From Apostichopus japonicus (lineage: Eukaryota; Echinodermata; Holothuroidea; Aspidochirotida; Stichopodidae), in NCBI RefSeq assembly GCF_037975245.1, contig NC_092579.1, positions 21,892,666-21,956,665 on the forward strand: a stretch of DNA of 64,000 bases. The letters are read 5' to 3'. Under the pieces are notes generated by a model. That model was not told the DNA's origin. It saw only the letters and a list, made by a program, of their open reading frames with translations, and searched no databases. A program made the translations under genes and the position numbers. Positions 19,633 through 33,100 of the stretch are shown here, in pieces; positions within the stretch are counted from its first letter, which is position 1, and each line of letters starts with the position of its first letter.

Positions 19633-22600
19633 TTAGTTCTTGTATCCACGACTCTTACGGCGACCTCTGGCCATTTCAAACTTCCTTCCCTTGCAACGAA
19701 CGTACGGCCTGTGAAAAAGAGGGCGAATGTCAGTAGTTCAATCGAAAATGGTGGGCAAGGAGATGAAGTGATGATTTTTTAAAATCTCCAAAAGGTTATG
19801 AAACTGTTCAGAATGTGAAATGTGTCACCTGGCAAGAGAGGATGTCATTCATTTTGCTTAACTGAGAAATGTCATCAAATATCTTCTAATATACTAATCC
19901 TCAGCTTGGCAAAATGAATTTCAGAATTCCAGTAGTTAGCATATTGTTGTTTGGCATTACAAAATAAGCACTGTACAATGTGGGTGTTTATAAATTGAAC
20001 TGAAGATTGAAAATCAGAATGTCATGTACATTAAACCAATTTGTACATTGGCAAAAAACTTCCCAGGAGAGCACTTCATTAAGCAACTTTTCATTCAGTG
20101 AAGAATTTATAGAGAGTTACTCAACTGCAAAGCCTCATACAATGTTCAAAGTAAACTTACTTTTTGTGAATGATCACATGACAGGACTTTTATTGCATCA
20201 ACTCTAAGTTTTTTAAATGATGGAATAAAATTGCTTATTATTTCCTATTCAGTTTTCCATTGTTCATTTACTTGTGTAGAAGGTGTTAGCGGAAGCTGCT
20301 ACACATCTACAATTACATCATAAGTTCATGCTGGTTTTGATCGAATTGCTTTGGTACTTACTTGGTGTGAGCATTTGGAGTGCCTGGTGCTTTACCAAAA
20401 TGTCTGAAGACCTTCCTCGAGGTACGGACACCTGTGAAGTTAAAGACAACAAGAGGGGAGGCTTTAATCATATTTTTCCATCGACGTGGGACAAACATAT
20501 CAAACAGCTGAAATTATTTACTTGTAAAAGCAGCTGGTTCTGTTTTGCTGAGCACTGAGCACGAACTGTATTGATAGTGGTTACATTAAGGTCGCAGCAT
20601 ATGCTGAGATCCTCAAGCAAGTGAGGTATGTTAATTCAGGGAACAATTCATCCAGTTTGGCGTAGCAAATGCTTTGCAGAATGTGCAACTTGTTATTGTA
20701 GTGCATGGATATATAGCAATATTTTTGCACAGTAAATATATATAGCCGTCAACACTGCTACACTCAAGTATTCCCAGTACTTTTCTCAACATTCTTCCAA
20801 CAGTCAACTTTGTGAATGAATCAGGGCAATAATGTGCCATGTGATATGGCTGATTCATCATGATCTTTGATATCATTACTCTATGCATGGATATTGCACA
20901 GCCACCACAGTGAACAAAACATCAAACTGCTCTGCCTTCAGGTCCCTTTCATACAGCTTATTTTGAACTAGTAAAGTCCCTTTCAAATTGACCAATAAAA
21001 ATCCCCTATCTTCCAGAATCCTATAGCAATGAGCAATGCCACTGGTTATCTCCTCTCTGATTTTTTTTTTCTAGCTTCACAAATTTACATACCTTTCAAA
21101 GTAAACCATGATCTGGATCTATTTAATATGTAAGACCACCTCAGAAGGGCTGACCAAGACTTGTGTATTGGTGAGTGAGACTTCAAAATGTGACTACCTT
21201 TCTTAGTTTGATCATTGCATTAACAAAAGACAATTACTTTCACACATACACTAAACCAATTACAAATCTGAGAGTATCCTCCAGTTATTTTGTCTAACAT
21301 CAAGTACCTCTTGGCCTTCCAAAACATCCTCACAGGTGACAGGACGAATCATCGACTCGTCGCAAACAAAGACAAGAATCAGACAACAAAGTTGAGATTA
21401 AACATGGTTCACAACATTTTTAGGTCACTTATGCAGACTGCAAGAAACTAATTTTTACTTTCTAGTCCTAACTGATTCAATCCCAAAGACATTTTTCTAG
21501 TTACCTTGGAGCAAGACTGTGTTTTGCCCCCTCGGAGATCTCAGAGCCAGTTGGTCGAGGGTGAGTATCTCTCCTCCGGCTTTCAGAATGCGAGCTCTTG
21601 CACGCTCAGTGACATGGAGGGCACAGACCTGTACTTTGACAACAACAAAAACAAAACAAAAACTGTTTAGCATTTTAGACATATCTTCAGAAAAATGTTT
21701 CACATCCTGCTGATAAGATATAAATCATTTGACTATTACAAGTCCATGAAGTTTGATAAATTATGTCGACTAGCTCAACGAGAATGATTTTGGAGCCATA
21801 AAACAGCTCAAATCAAAATATATTCAGTTAGCTCTGCTGAGATAACTTGTCTCCACAAAACATATATGTGAATTAATGCATATCAAAATTTTCTAATGAG
21901 GAATAGCTTTCAAATTACAACTTTTGTTTTGCCTAACTTCTGGATGATAGCATAATTGTCCCAATGTGTTAAAAGCAATTTGTATGGAAAATATTCTGAA
22001 AAATATTCTTAAAAGCATTAACTTTACATTGAGGTATATATCAAATTAGTGTAATATTAAATGACAGTTCAGTAACAACCCCTCTCAAAGTAAATAACTC
22101 ACTTTGCACTTCTTTCCAATGCACAATGTTATAAACATACTGCAATTTCCAACTTTTCACAAAATTTACTCTTTTCTCAAGTTGTTTTTATGTACTTTTA
22201 AAAAAAAATTCCAGGGCAAACTATCAAGAAATAAATCAAGTCTTTTCAGTTATCAAAGAGTAAAGTGAACACAGTGAACAGGTTGGACTTAAGTTGGTAG
22301 GGACATTTCAGTACCATAAGGAGTGATTATTACAGCTTTCTGCATCATATTCAACAGATAAAAACCAAGAAACAGGAAACCCAGAATTACAAACCGTCAG
22401 TTTAGGGATTTTGTAGATCCTAACATCGTCAGTGATGGTTCCAATAACAACGGCAATCTTTCCGCGTCTTTCCGGGTGTTGCATGTGACGTATCAACTTA
22501 GACAGGGACATTGGTCGACAGTAAACCTTGCTCATGTAGAGACGTTTCAGTACAATCTCGTTGAACTTTGACCTGGTTCTACGGGAAAGGAACCTGTAGA

Positions 22601-23880
22601 GCTTTGATGAAGAAAACAAAGATAAAGAGTTGAGATGGCTTTGCTTTCATTCTAAGAGTTTTCACGGTACATCTGCATGGTAGGAAACACGGTTACATTT
22701 GCTTATTCATAGATGTAACTAAGGATAATCTATGAACACAAGTCATAACGAGCACATTTTGGGAGTTGAGGACATGTGAACCAAGGTGTTAGAACAACAA
22801 TACAACTTGTGAGCATATTGTAATTTAATTTAATGACATCAAACTGATTCCAGAAGTAAACACAGTCGGTTCATATAGCAGTAGGGGCTAAAGGAATAGC
22901 AGTAAGTAACACATTGCACTATGTGCATAATTCAAGTAAATCTAAAAAAGCATTACTGTCCTATAGCATGTGGTATTTTGAAATAAAACCTCACTTAACA
23001 GACAGAAGTTATATATGGTTAACAGTTAACTCAAATTAACAGCTTTAGTAACAGTTAGAACCCAGGAACTTAACAAGTACAAATTGATGTCATTCTGGTG
23101 TAATCTCATCAACTTTTGATGGAAACATGTAGGCTAGTAGGAGGATAAAACTAGGTTAAATCATAAGTAAATTATGAGGGATAAACATTACTGCCAAACC
23201 TTTAAAAGAAACATTTGTGCTCTTAGCATCCAAAATAACTATATAGGCCTACCATCATACCACAACTGTTTGTTACAGAAAACATGGCATGCAATTATGA
23301 GGGCATTTTGGAATTTGATGACCTACTCATCCTAACCTTAGGGCTTAATACCAGTTATAACTTAGTAACAGCAATAGTCCTAGGCTGGGCTACAATTCTG
23401 ACATTTACCAAGTAAAATTGAGTTCTAACAACTGGCTCTTCTTTACCAAATCTTTGCCTCAACTCTACAATCACATCAATGAAGGAGCAGAAATAATCTA
23501 CTTACACAGAAAACTGTTTACACCTTGGCAGGCGCGGAAACAATTTTTATATCGCCGAGACCTAACCATGGTAATACTTACTACTAACTCAGTAACTGAT
23601 GTGGCCTGAGTAAGCCTAACTGTTAGGCTACAGTAATAATAATAATGTTTGTAATATGTACCTGTACGAGAAGCTTTAGGTACAAGTCCTCACTCTTTGG
23701 AGCGGTCCTACGGACCTTCCGCAGTTTCGAGTGGTCGATATCGATACCCTGAAATGGAGGAACAGAAATAACAGTTTAGCAAATTAACATTACAATCTGT
23801 GATTTAAACATTACGATTGGCCTTAATAATTATGATTTTTTAGGATAATTCTTTAGTAGAAAGCACAACGATCTTACCAT
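19633..23880 (-). CDS. RPL18: 60S ribosomal protein L18 (eL18)
   Basis: Six coding exons on the minus strand: the ATG alone at 23878-23880, then 23662-23748, 22395-22601, 21505-21628, 20362-20431 and 19633-19708. They give 188 aa, the same length as human RPL18. Recognisable blocks are [84 protein letters not shown] and the end [10 protein letters not shown]. The protein is a structural component of the large ribosomal subunit. Splitting the gene immediately after the ATG (ATG|GTAAGAT) is a familiar layout for ribosomal protein genes. Exon 1 has a pyrimidine tract, CCTTTT, at about 23898-23903 that suits a TCT/TOP-type start. The gene diverges from RRS1 across 274 bp. Intron 5 may host a box C/D snoRNA. 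Confidence 0.97.
19804..19881 (-). ncRNA. Possible intronic box C/D snoRNA in RPL18 intron 5
   Basis: On the host gene's strand, TTGATGACA (box C core TGATGA at 19872-19877) is followed by CTGA (box D, 19808-19811), 70 nt from box C to box D, a normal snoRNA size. Ribosomal protein introns are the usual hosts. Against it: I find no good terminal stem beside the boxes, and I cannot assign a target rRNA site from memory. Treat it as a candidate only. Confidence 0.25.
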
Positions 23881-24154
23881 CTTCGAGGATGGCTTTCAAA
23901 AGGACGCCCTCTCGTACTGCGTGAATGACATCTAAATATTTTTCGCTTGGTCAGGCGGTTCATTAGACGTAATATTCGCAGCAAGTAAAATGTAAATTTA
24001 ACATCTTCATTATGAACATTATTAGCTATAAATAATTTGGTTTTAATTTTTCTTATAAAGAAAATGAAAATAATACTCTTTCTTATTGTTATTTCCCCCA
24101 TTCACTTTAAGTATTGTAATGTGCGGTCTATAGACAAGTGTTGACGCAATAAAC
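23881..24154. promoter_or_regulatory. Shared bidirectional promoter region of RPL18 and RRS1
   Basis: Only 274 bp separate the two start codons, and the genes point away from each other, so both 5' UTRs and promoters must fit here unless there are untranslated upstream exons overlapping the neighbour. Towards RPL18 there is a TCT-initiator-like CCTTTTG (start about 23902), giving a 5' UTR of about 20 nt that begins with a TOP-like pyrimidine run. Towards RRS1 the ATG context is AACATGG, a good Kozak match. No TATA box is evident. Co-regulation is an inference from the geometry and the related functions. Confidence 0.7.
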
Positions 24155-27100
24155 ATGGCAGCCTCCACGAACGAGCTCGTGCAAGATGTTCTGGAAAGTG
24201 TAAAGAAACAGTTTAAGAGTATAACTGTTGAAAAGGATATCGAAGTTGATGTTGACTGTGGCAACCTGCTAGTCTGCGATCAAAATCCAATTGATATTAA
24301 ATTGTACAGGTTCGTTCATGTCAGAGAGTTCATTCTCCTAACGTTACGACGTTGCCTACACTAGGCCTTGCGTACCTACTGTAACTAGTTACATGGGGTT
24401 GCACAACTTAGGCCAAACGTTAATCTCCTCTACATAGTACTTCGTAGTTAGGCTAAAGCTTACTCCTTGTCGTTGTCCTTAGGCTTAAGTTTAGGCTACT
24501 ATGTTAAGCCATGGAATTGTGTTTGAAATTAAACTTAAGATTGGATCCATTGCTCCCAAACTGATGTTAAAAATTTTAATCAGAAATGGAAAGATAGGCC
24601 TAGGGCCTATGTTATGTATGGATCACATAAAATTCATATTGTCATATACTCATATCATAATAACAAAAACTGATCACTTCACCCATATAAACTATGCCTC
24701 ATGCCAATTTGGTCACCACTAATCAGTGTGCATAGTGTAGTCCTTACTGTACTAACACTGTCACAGGTAGAAATTAAGCAACTGCATGGTTTTCTTCATT
24801 TTGCTAGATATTTATTTTAATGTACTGAGAAAGTAGATAGAAAACATAATTTAACAGGCTAGGTGATGTCTAGTCTAAGTTAGAGTCAGACACAAATATT
24901 TGAAACCTGAACTACCAGCATAAGTTAAAGGAAAAGTTAACAACCTCAGTGATATTATGCCAAAATTTGTTTACATAATTTTTTTTTACATTTAAAATAT
25001 CCTCAAAATTAAAGCTATGTGTTCTCTATCGTCTACAGGTCAAACAGAAATGAATTTATTTCATCTTTAGCAAGGGATAACACACAGCTCCTCTTCAATC
25101 AGATTTGGAAGGTAAGAATATTTGAATCCAACTGTTATGGGACTTGATCTATGCCTACTTTACCATTTATTGTAGTTAGACTTCATTCATTGTTTCATGA
25201 AAACTGTTACCACCATAAAAAACTATATATAATTGTGTATGGAGGTAGTACATGGTAGAAGAAACAATACAATGTTTATAATAAGTAAATGAATTCATGT
25301 GATAATGTGAAAAACAGATCAGCTTAGATTCTTAGGGCTATATATTAAAACCCAATATTCTACTATTACAAATTGAATTCACCATGTTGCAAAGGCAAAG
25401 GCATGGTTCAGCGGTTATAATGTTCGCCTCACAATCCTTAGGATCACACCAGGAGCCACATTCACTTGACCTATGCAAAAATTGCTGCAGTGCAGGGGCG
25501 ATCTGTGGAGGCTTCCGTGGATTTGGTATTTCTGGTTTGTGAACTTGTGTAAAGTGGTTTGTTTCTGTTCTTCACTTGGTTTGAAACAACTTTGTTCGAA
25601 ATCACACCCCTGCCTCATTATCCTCTGAACACTTATTGAAAAGAGAAGGCTTGTAATTAGCCGGTGTTCATGCAGGATCTCCCACGGATAGGGTCTCAAA
25701 TAAGCTTCTGTAAGGCATCCTGATCATTTGGTCTCTAAACTTAACTATTTGGCCTCATCATAAATTTTGCAAACCGGACATAAACATACATTGATATAGT
25801 TTCTCATTAATTTCTCTTTCTCAGCTACCTATTCACAAAGTTGATGATGTTGTTGTTGCTGAGGTAAATTATTAAATGTTCTGCCTTTTCATAAAATATA
25901 TTTTTTTAGCACAAAAAGTGCTGGTTGAAACTTTGCCACTGTTTTCAATATAATTTATTGACATATGGTTCATTAAGAAGATGAAGGAAGATGAATTTAT
26001 TTTAACTTAAAGGAGTAATGAAGTTGGGTTTTTCATCACCTAATTTGATATATGTCTGACAGGTTTTACATAATTAAATTTTACCTTCTCAAGGTCTCTT
26101 TTGTACTTTTGAAAAGTCTCTTCTGAACTTTCAATCCCTGAAGTGCTAAGATTCTTCACAGAACCTGTCCGCTGATTTAAGTTTTACGTCCCAAATACTT
26201 GAATACTTGGACATCATGTACTTCACTACATTTAACAGTTTTGAATCACTTTGAGTTGTTCCACTCCCTATTGGGACAACCCCATTCTTGTTCCTAACCT
26301 TTCTCATGCCTGATGTAGAATTTACTTAAAGGAGTAATGAAGTTGGGTTTTTCATCACCTAATTTGATATATGTCTGACAGGTTTTACATAATTAAATTT
26401 TACCTTCTCAAGGTCTCTTTTGTACTTTTGAAAAGTCTCTTCTGAACTTTCAATCCCTGAAGTGCTAAGATTCTTCACAGAACCTGTCCGCTGATTTAAG
26501 TTTTACGTCCCAAATACTTGAATACTTGGACATCATGTACTTCACTACATTTAACAGTTTTGAATCACTTTGAGTTGTTCCACTCCCTATTGGGACAACC
26601 CCATTCTTGTTCCTAACCTTTCTCATGCCTGATGTAGAATTTACTTTCTTTTAACTCTGTATTGTAGGCTTTCTACCAAAAGCCTTAAACCTATGTAAAC
26701 GTATGAAATCATTTTGCTTAAACATCTAATTTAGAAAAGTTTGGGTAGAGCTCAGAAATCTGAAGAAGAGAAGGGGGTGGGGGGGGGGGGAAGGGAAAAT
26801 GATTAAAGGTTTGCTGTGCTCTCTACTGGAAGTGGTTTCAGCACAATGTCTATAATTCTCTTATAGATACCAGATCCGCAGATCAGAATACCAAGAGAGA
26901 AACCGGTGAGTGTTTAGTTGAGAACTATTTTGTTGGTTCCATTGGTTTTAAACTTAGAACCAAGGCACTGTAATAGGTAAAGTTTCAAATGCAATCCTTC
27001 CCTGTTTCTTTCTGACACACCCTTCAAACAGAATTTCTAGACAGGTATATGTTTTTTAGTTTTATGATTTTTCAAGTTATGTCAGAAAAGATTTCTGATG

Positions 27101-30100
27101 TATTCTCTCCCTTCAGTAAAAAAAATTGTCAAACGCATCTTGATGAAAAAATGTTTATCGGTACAAAGAGGTGCTATAATAGTCATTTTACATATTGTCT
27201 CCAACTTGTCAAATTGCTACTGTTTGCAAATAAAGGTTAATGGTTCCTTGATTTAAATTCTGATCGTTGCAGTAACTTCACAAAGTTACAGTACATAACC
27301 GTTTTGCCAACTCTCACCAGATATAGTCAAGTCCCTTTTACATCGCTACCTATGATTGCTTTAATGTATGCTAGGCTGGTAGGTAGTGGTAGGGTTGTGG
27401 TTCATGATTATTACAAAGAGTTACATACATTAGATATTACACAGTTCTCAGTGGTATTCAATCCCCAACGGTGAACTTTTGTATTGCAAATTTAACCAGC
27501 TGCTTTAATACTTAAGAATTTGTTAGCCAGTCGCCAGATTCAATTGAACATTTTAATAACATGTATGCAGTGATTGGAAGCAGTTGAGTTGTTTCGCACC
27601 AGTTTCGAAAAAACACCAGCCACTTTTGTTCCCTTCTGGACAAAATCCTCTCAAACACCTGAATATGCAGAGAAAGTTTTTTGGTGTAAAGGTTTTGTGC
27701 TGAGTCAAAGTTTACTGTGATTTTTGTGAGATTTGTCCATTGGAGTGAGTGGTCTCCTTTCTATCTCACAGTATTGATTTTTGTATCCAATTTGATCCAA
27801 AGGTCCCTAAAGCCAAGAAGCTGACCAAATGGCAGGAATATGCCGAACTCAAAGGCATCCAGAAGCGAAAGCGATCAAGATTGGTATTTGATGAAGAAAC
27901 AAAGGTTAGTTGTATTACTCGTTACGTTGTAGTCCTTTACTGTATTGCATGGATTAGCATCTTTGACCCTGATATTTAGTTTTGTAGGTGGTCCAAAGTT
28001 TATTCAGCCCTTAATGTTGGGCACGGAGTATAATTTGATATGGGGTTTTAACAATGCAGTTGTTTCTAATTTCCCCAGTGCAGACTTACTACATATATAG
28101 AAAAGTTTAAGGTATATGCAAAGCCAGGTTTCCTGGACAAAAAATATTGATAAAACAGACATGACCCTTGAAATGGCTTTAATGGCTCAAAGGCTGTAGC
28201 TGTGAACTTCTTTGATTGTGGACATTTTGTCACAGCCTGTGACAAAATGTCCATGATCAAAGAAGTTAAAGTCTCCGTACAGTATATATGTGAGATACAT
28301 CAGCACCTGTTCTATCTCGATAGCAGTCTTTTAATTATACTGTATCTGTTGTAGTTCACTTTTGCTCCCAGTTTGACAAGATATTATCCTTTGTGTGTGG
28401 AATGGGATCGTATGAGATGTATTTTTGTTGTTCGCTATGCCAAAGGATTTACACTTATTGATAGCTTAGCGTACTACTGCTCCCTTCTTGTATTCTTATT
28501 AGCAGTGTTTATCATAGAAGGTTTATCAGGTGTGTGTGTTTAGAAATTATCAAAGTCGTAGAAGACTAGTACAAATATGTATTTATGTTATGTATGTTAT
28601 ATATTTGAAAAGTTCAAGTTCAAGAATGACTATATGTGGCCTCATAGTTGGTATTCATGAGCCTTAGTTAAAAACCTTAAACCATATCAATATCTCTGCA
28701 GGATGTTAAATTAGCATCATTGTAGGGTATGTGGAGATTAAGTACAGTGTAGTGCCACTCTTTTATATTGTATACACACTTTACAAACATGGATAGCAAA
28801 ATGGCAACCTATCCTCTTCAGTTCATGGAAATTCACTCAAATGGTTTGAATGAACGTACTACATGAAAACATGGCTTTTCCCCCCCCCCCCCATATCCTT
28901 CAGTATTTTGCCATGTAGCTGTAGAATGTTTTCTTCCATCTTGTGTCCAGTCTAAAACTTACTTCTGTCTTTTATGGCACACTTTGCCATGCCCTCTGTC
29001 TGACTTTCTTTTGTGGCCTGTGTTTACACACAAAAATTGTCAGGATTAGCTGGGAGTTGCTCTCGGTACGGTCGTGTTCACGTCGGTACACGTATCCATT
29101 CATTCATTCATCTGTACTGTTTGTTTTGCTTTTCTACTGCAGGAATGGGTACCGAGGTTTGGCTATAAGAGCAAGAATGATCTCAAAAAGGACTGGCTTC
29201 TGGAAGTCCCTGACAATGCAGGTAAAGTGTTAACAATGTGATCAGACTAACTACGTCCAAACTAAGTCCAAAATATTAGTCAAGAGACAACTTTTGATAA
29301 ACGACTAGGAGTCCCCGGTGATTAAGGAAAAGTGTGACCAACTTGAGGCTGTATTAAAGTACAATCAACCTTGAAAAAAGAATTGTTCATGTTCAATTGT
29401 TCAATATTCATTGTTCATCATTCAATGTTCATTGTTCAATTGCATCAACCATGAACAAAGGATATTGTTTGTAGAATGTTTTACCATCTTTGTAAAGTCC
29501 TTGACAGTGATGGTAGAGTGTAATCAGCATATGACTATACTGTGAATATACACTCAAACTCACTGCTACATCAAACTTGTTCAGTTTGCTCTTAAGAATG
29601 TTTTGATCCTGTCTGTATAAATCCTTTTCATAATAAAAGAAGAAGAAGAAATTTTCAGCTTCCTGGTTGTTGCCAGATGCATTCATAAAATGTTACCAAA
29701 AAAATCCACATCTTTGTGATGAAACGTGTTGAATCAGGGATGTGTCATGCTTTTTCAAGCTTCCACCAAAGTCACAACCTCAAAAACAGCAGCATTGCTG
29801 TCCTTTGAGCAATCAAAATTGACAATTTTGGTGGAAGCATTTATATCACAAGTTTGTTTTCTCCTAGTGATATAAACAGAAATAAAGAAAAGCTTTGTGA
29901 GTTTTTGACACAATTGCAATCTGCTCTAACCTGAGTATCCCTTTAATTATTGGTGCATCAATATGTATAATAACACGGAACGTACTGGTCTCTTTTTAAA
30001 AAATTTTCGTAGATCCATTTGAGGACCAGTTTGCCAAGAAGAAAGGCGAAAAGAAAGAAAGAGTGGCCAAGAACGAACTGCAGAGGTTGCGGAATATCGC

Positions 30101-33100
30101 CAGAGCTCAGAAGTCCAAAGGTGTGTTGTTTGCTATCAGTTATTCACATTTCTTGCTTAAAGATCCGCTAGGTGGTTATTTTTCAGAAGATACCTGGGAC
30201 CACATGCAACAGTTCTTTGATGGAAATATGTTTGGTAGCTTCATGGTTTTAAAGCTATAAAATTCCATCAAAAGCACAAATAAGATATCATGGCTGTTCC
30301 AACAGCAATCAAAACAGAGACTGGTTTTCATTTTAGCATGCAAACAGGTTAAAAGTACTTTGTACTCTAGATAGGTTTCCTGAGGTTTGAGATGAATACA
30401 GTGCAGAGAAGTTATATAGATAGTAAGCGCCAAACAGACACACAGGCACTTAAACACAACATCAGTACACAAAGAGAAACACATTGAGAGGAACCCTTAA
30501 CTATGTCAGTGATGCGATCAAGGTTTAACAAGCTCTTCTCCGAGGGCACAAGATGTTTAAGTCTTATATCAGTAAGCTTTATTTTATCAGTTACGATCAG
30601 TCACATTTGAAACAAGCTTTGGCATTGATCGGAGAATGTTGGTAATATACATCGTGGGTACAAAATCCCAGGCAAAGTTTAGCAAATAGCTTGCCAAGAA
30701 AGATGGAAAGAAATGCAAATTTTTGAGTTTATTTTTACATGTGAATACTTTAAAGGTGAAGAAATGACAAAAATTTCTTGGGATTGAGTGGAATCATTAA
30801 TAAATTACTGAGAAATGTCTACTTTGGTGAAAAACATAAACTCTTGGGGTGTTCTGCTTGTGATCTATCACAATTTTATTGCCATTACTACCGTGGAAGG
30901 GTTTGATAAATCGGTGAAAGATTTAACTTAAAGGAGCTGTCGAAACACGACCAACTGCCGAAGGTTAGAATATTACATACATCAGAGAGAATTAAATTGC
31001 CAAGAAGCCTTCATACTAACAGGCATGTACGAGATCACCATTGAAATAAAATTAATGTTTCTTGTACAGTTCCAGGGATTGGTTTAATACCAAAACTCCA
31101 ACAGTCCCAAGATGAGGTGAACCAAGCTTTTCATCTGGCGAAGAAATCGACGGCTTCGATAGGGCGATTCGAGGAGAAACTGGTGAGTTTGTCATGAAAG
31201 AGCCAGCAAAGTTGGGGTTAGCAGTGGTTAGTTGGTTTGAAAGTAGCAGCATTTTTTGAAGGGTTTAAAGGGTTATGTGTTTGTGACAGACTCATCATTG
31301 CTTGATTAGTCCAATTCAACTTCTGTCCATCTGTGTCTGTTCATGTGTTCTTAGTTTGTTTCTGTTTCAGTCAGCCGCTGAAGAAGATCATGCTTAGGAT
31401 TGAAACGTCAGACTCTCTAACTTTGTATCTATTTACCTAAACAGGCCTTTTTCAGTAGATAAGCAGCTTGTTATAACAGTTTTTAGTTTCTTCTCCTTTT
31501 TTCCCTCTCTTTGGTAAACACAACTAGCTATTTTAAATGTTGTATTTTTACCACAGTTACAGAGGTAGTACCTAAAGTAGAGTAGTTAAAGAGGTAGTTA
31601 AAGAGGTAGTACCACTTTGACCCCTGAAGAAAGTATAGTCACATTGCAAGAAGATCACTTAGTTTATTCCGGCAAAATTTTATCAGGAACAAATAATGAT
31701 TCTGGTTTTTTGGTAGCCGGACAAGATCATTCATTTTCCACGTTGGGGAGAATTCTGATGAGACAGAAGCTATAAGTCATCTAAGATTTGAGCAAATTGT
31801 TCATGATTCCAGCAAAACTCGGAAGATTTGGAAAGAACTTGCAGGAGAGGATCAATTGCAAATTAACAAATTTACGTGATCATTAATGTCTTTGTCTTCT
31901 TCCATTTTCTTCTTTGTGATTACATAGCCAAAGGAAATAGTCGAGAAGAACTCAAGAAAGAAGAGGAAGGTAAGAGAATTTAGTTCAATCATATTTAAAA
32001 TATATTCACAGAATATGGATGGGTACCATGTGATAGGCAAACTGAATGGCATGCTATATGCCAAACATACAATATCTAACCAACATATGATCCAAAATGT
32101 TACAATTGCAATCAAACTTTGCCCTGTCCCCACCCCCCCCCCCCCACACCCCCTAATTTTGGTGCAGGTTTCAAAATATACAACTGCAAATGGGGTTGGT
32201 TGAAAATTCCATGATTTGCTTGGAATGCATAAAGTGCAAACGGTTAAAGGTTTTGTTATCATTTATTGCCTGTGGGTTTTATGAAGTTATTATTGCCTGA
32301 GGCGATGTACATATGTTCCAGTGGATTTGTGGCCTGGCATCTCGGTCTTGGATATTGAAATAGTTCAGTGGACAACCCTAATTTACTGCTATCATTCTGT
32401 TTATGTAGATTTAAAGGAGCCAGCCTTGTGGGATATTAATTGTTAACATTTCCTTGATCTCTTCTTTTTTTAGTTTGAACCAACATTTGGACAGCTGGAT
32501 AAAGAAAAGGACAGAGAGAAGAAGATCCTTAACCACATCCTCCTTGGAAAACCAAAATTAGACATTGCCAAGGTAAGAGATTGTTAAATCCTCTTGGGTC
32601 TTTTTTACATGAAAGGATAACTTTTTAAACAGTGTTTAGCCATAATATGTCATTATTGCAAGAATAAAGAACAATTTGAGTGCTAATTATGTTCCTATAG
32701 CTATTCCAGTTTTCAAATTGTTTACATTTAAAATGTTTAGCCTTTGAAGAAGATCCTGCTAGGATCGAAACGTCAGGCCAACTTACTTTTACACATATAA
32801 AATATGTTCAAGTTCTGGACTGCGCATTTACCGCTAAATTGATGGCGATGTCGGGTTGTCTGTGCAGGACTAAAAGTCGATGTTAATCCATCGTTTTATG
32901 AACCCTAATAACACAAAAAAAAACATGTTCTTCTATTGTGTCACCGTTTGGGGGTCAATAAACTGTCGTTTGCCCTTGACGGCTGACCTTATGGTCTGTG
33001 ACCCTATGACCTTATGGTCTGTGTTAGACTAAGAAGTCCAGCCACTTTACTTGATGAACCTCAAAAAATGTTTACAGGATCATTTCTCAAAAAGTTATAA

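Noticed and set aside
24043-24264. Minus-strand 73-codon frame opposite RRS1 exon 1
   Set aside because: Antisense shadow of the conserved RRS1 N-terminus.
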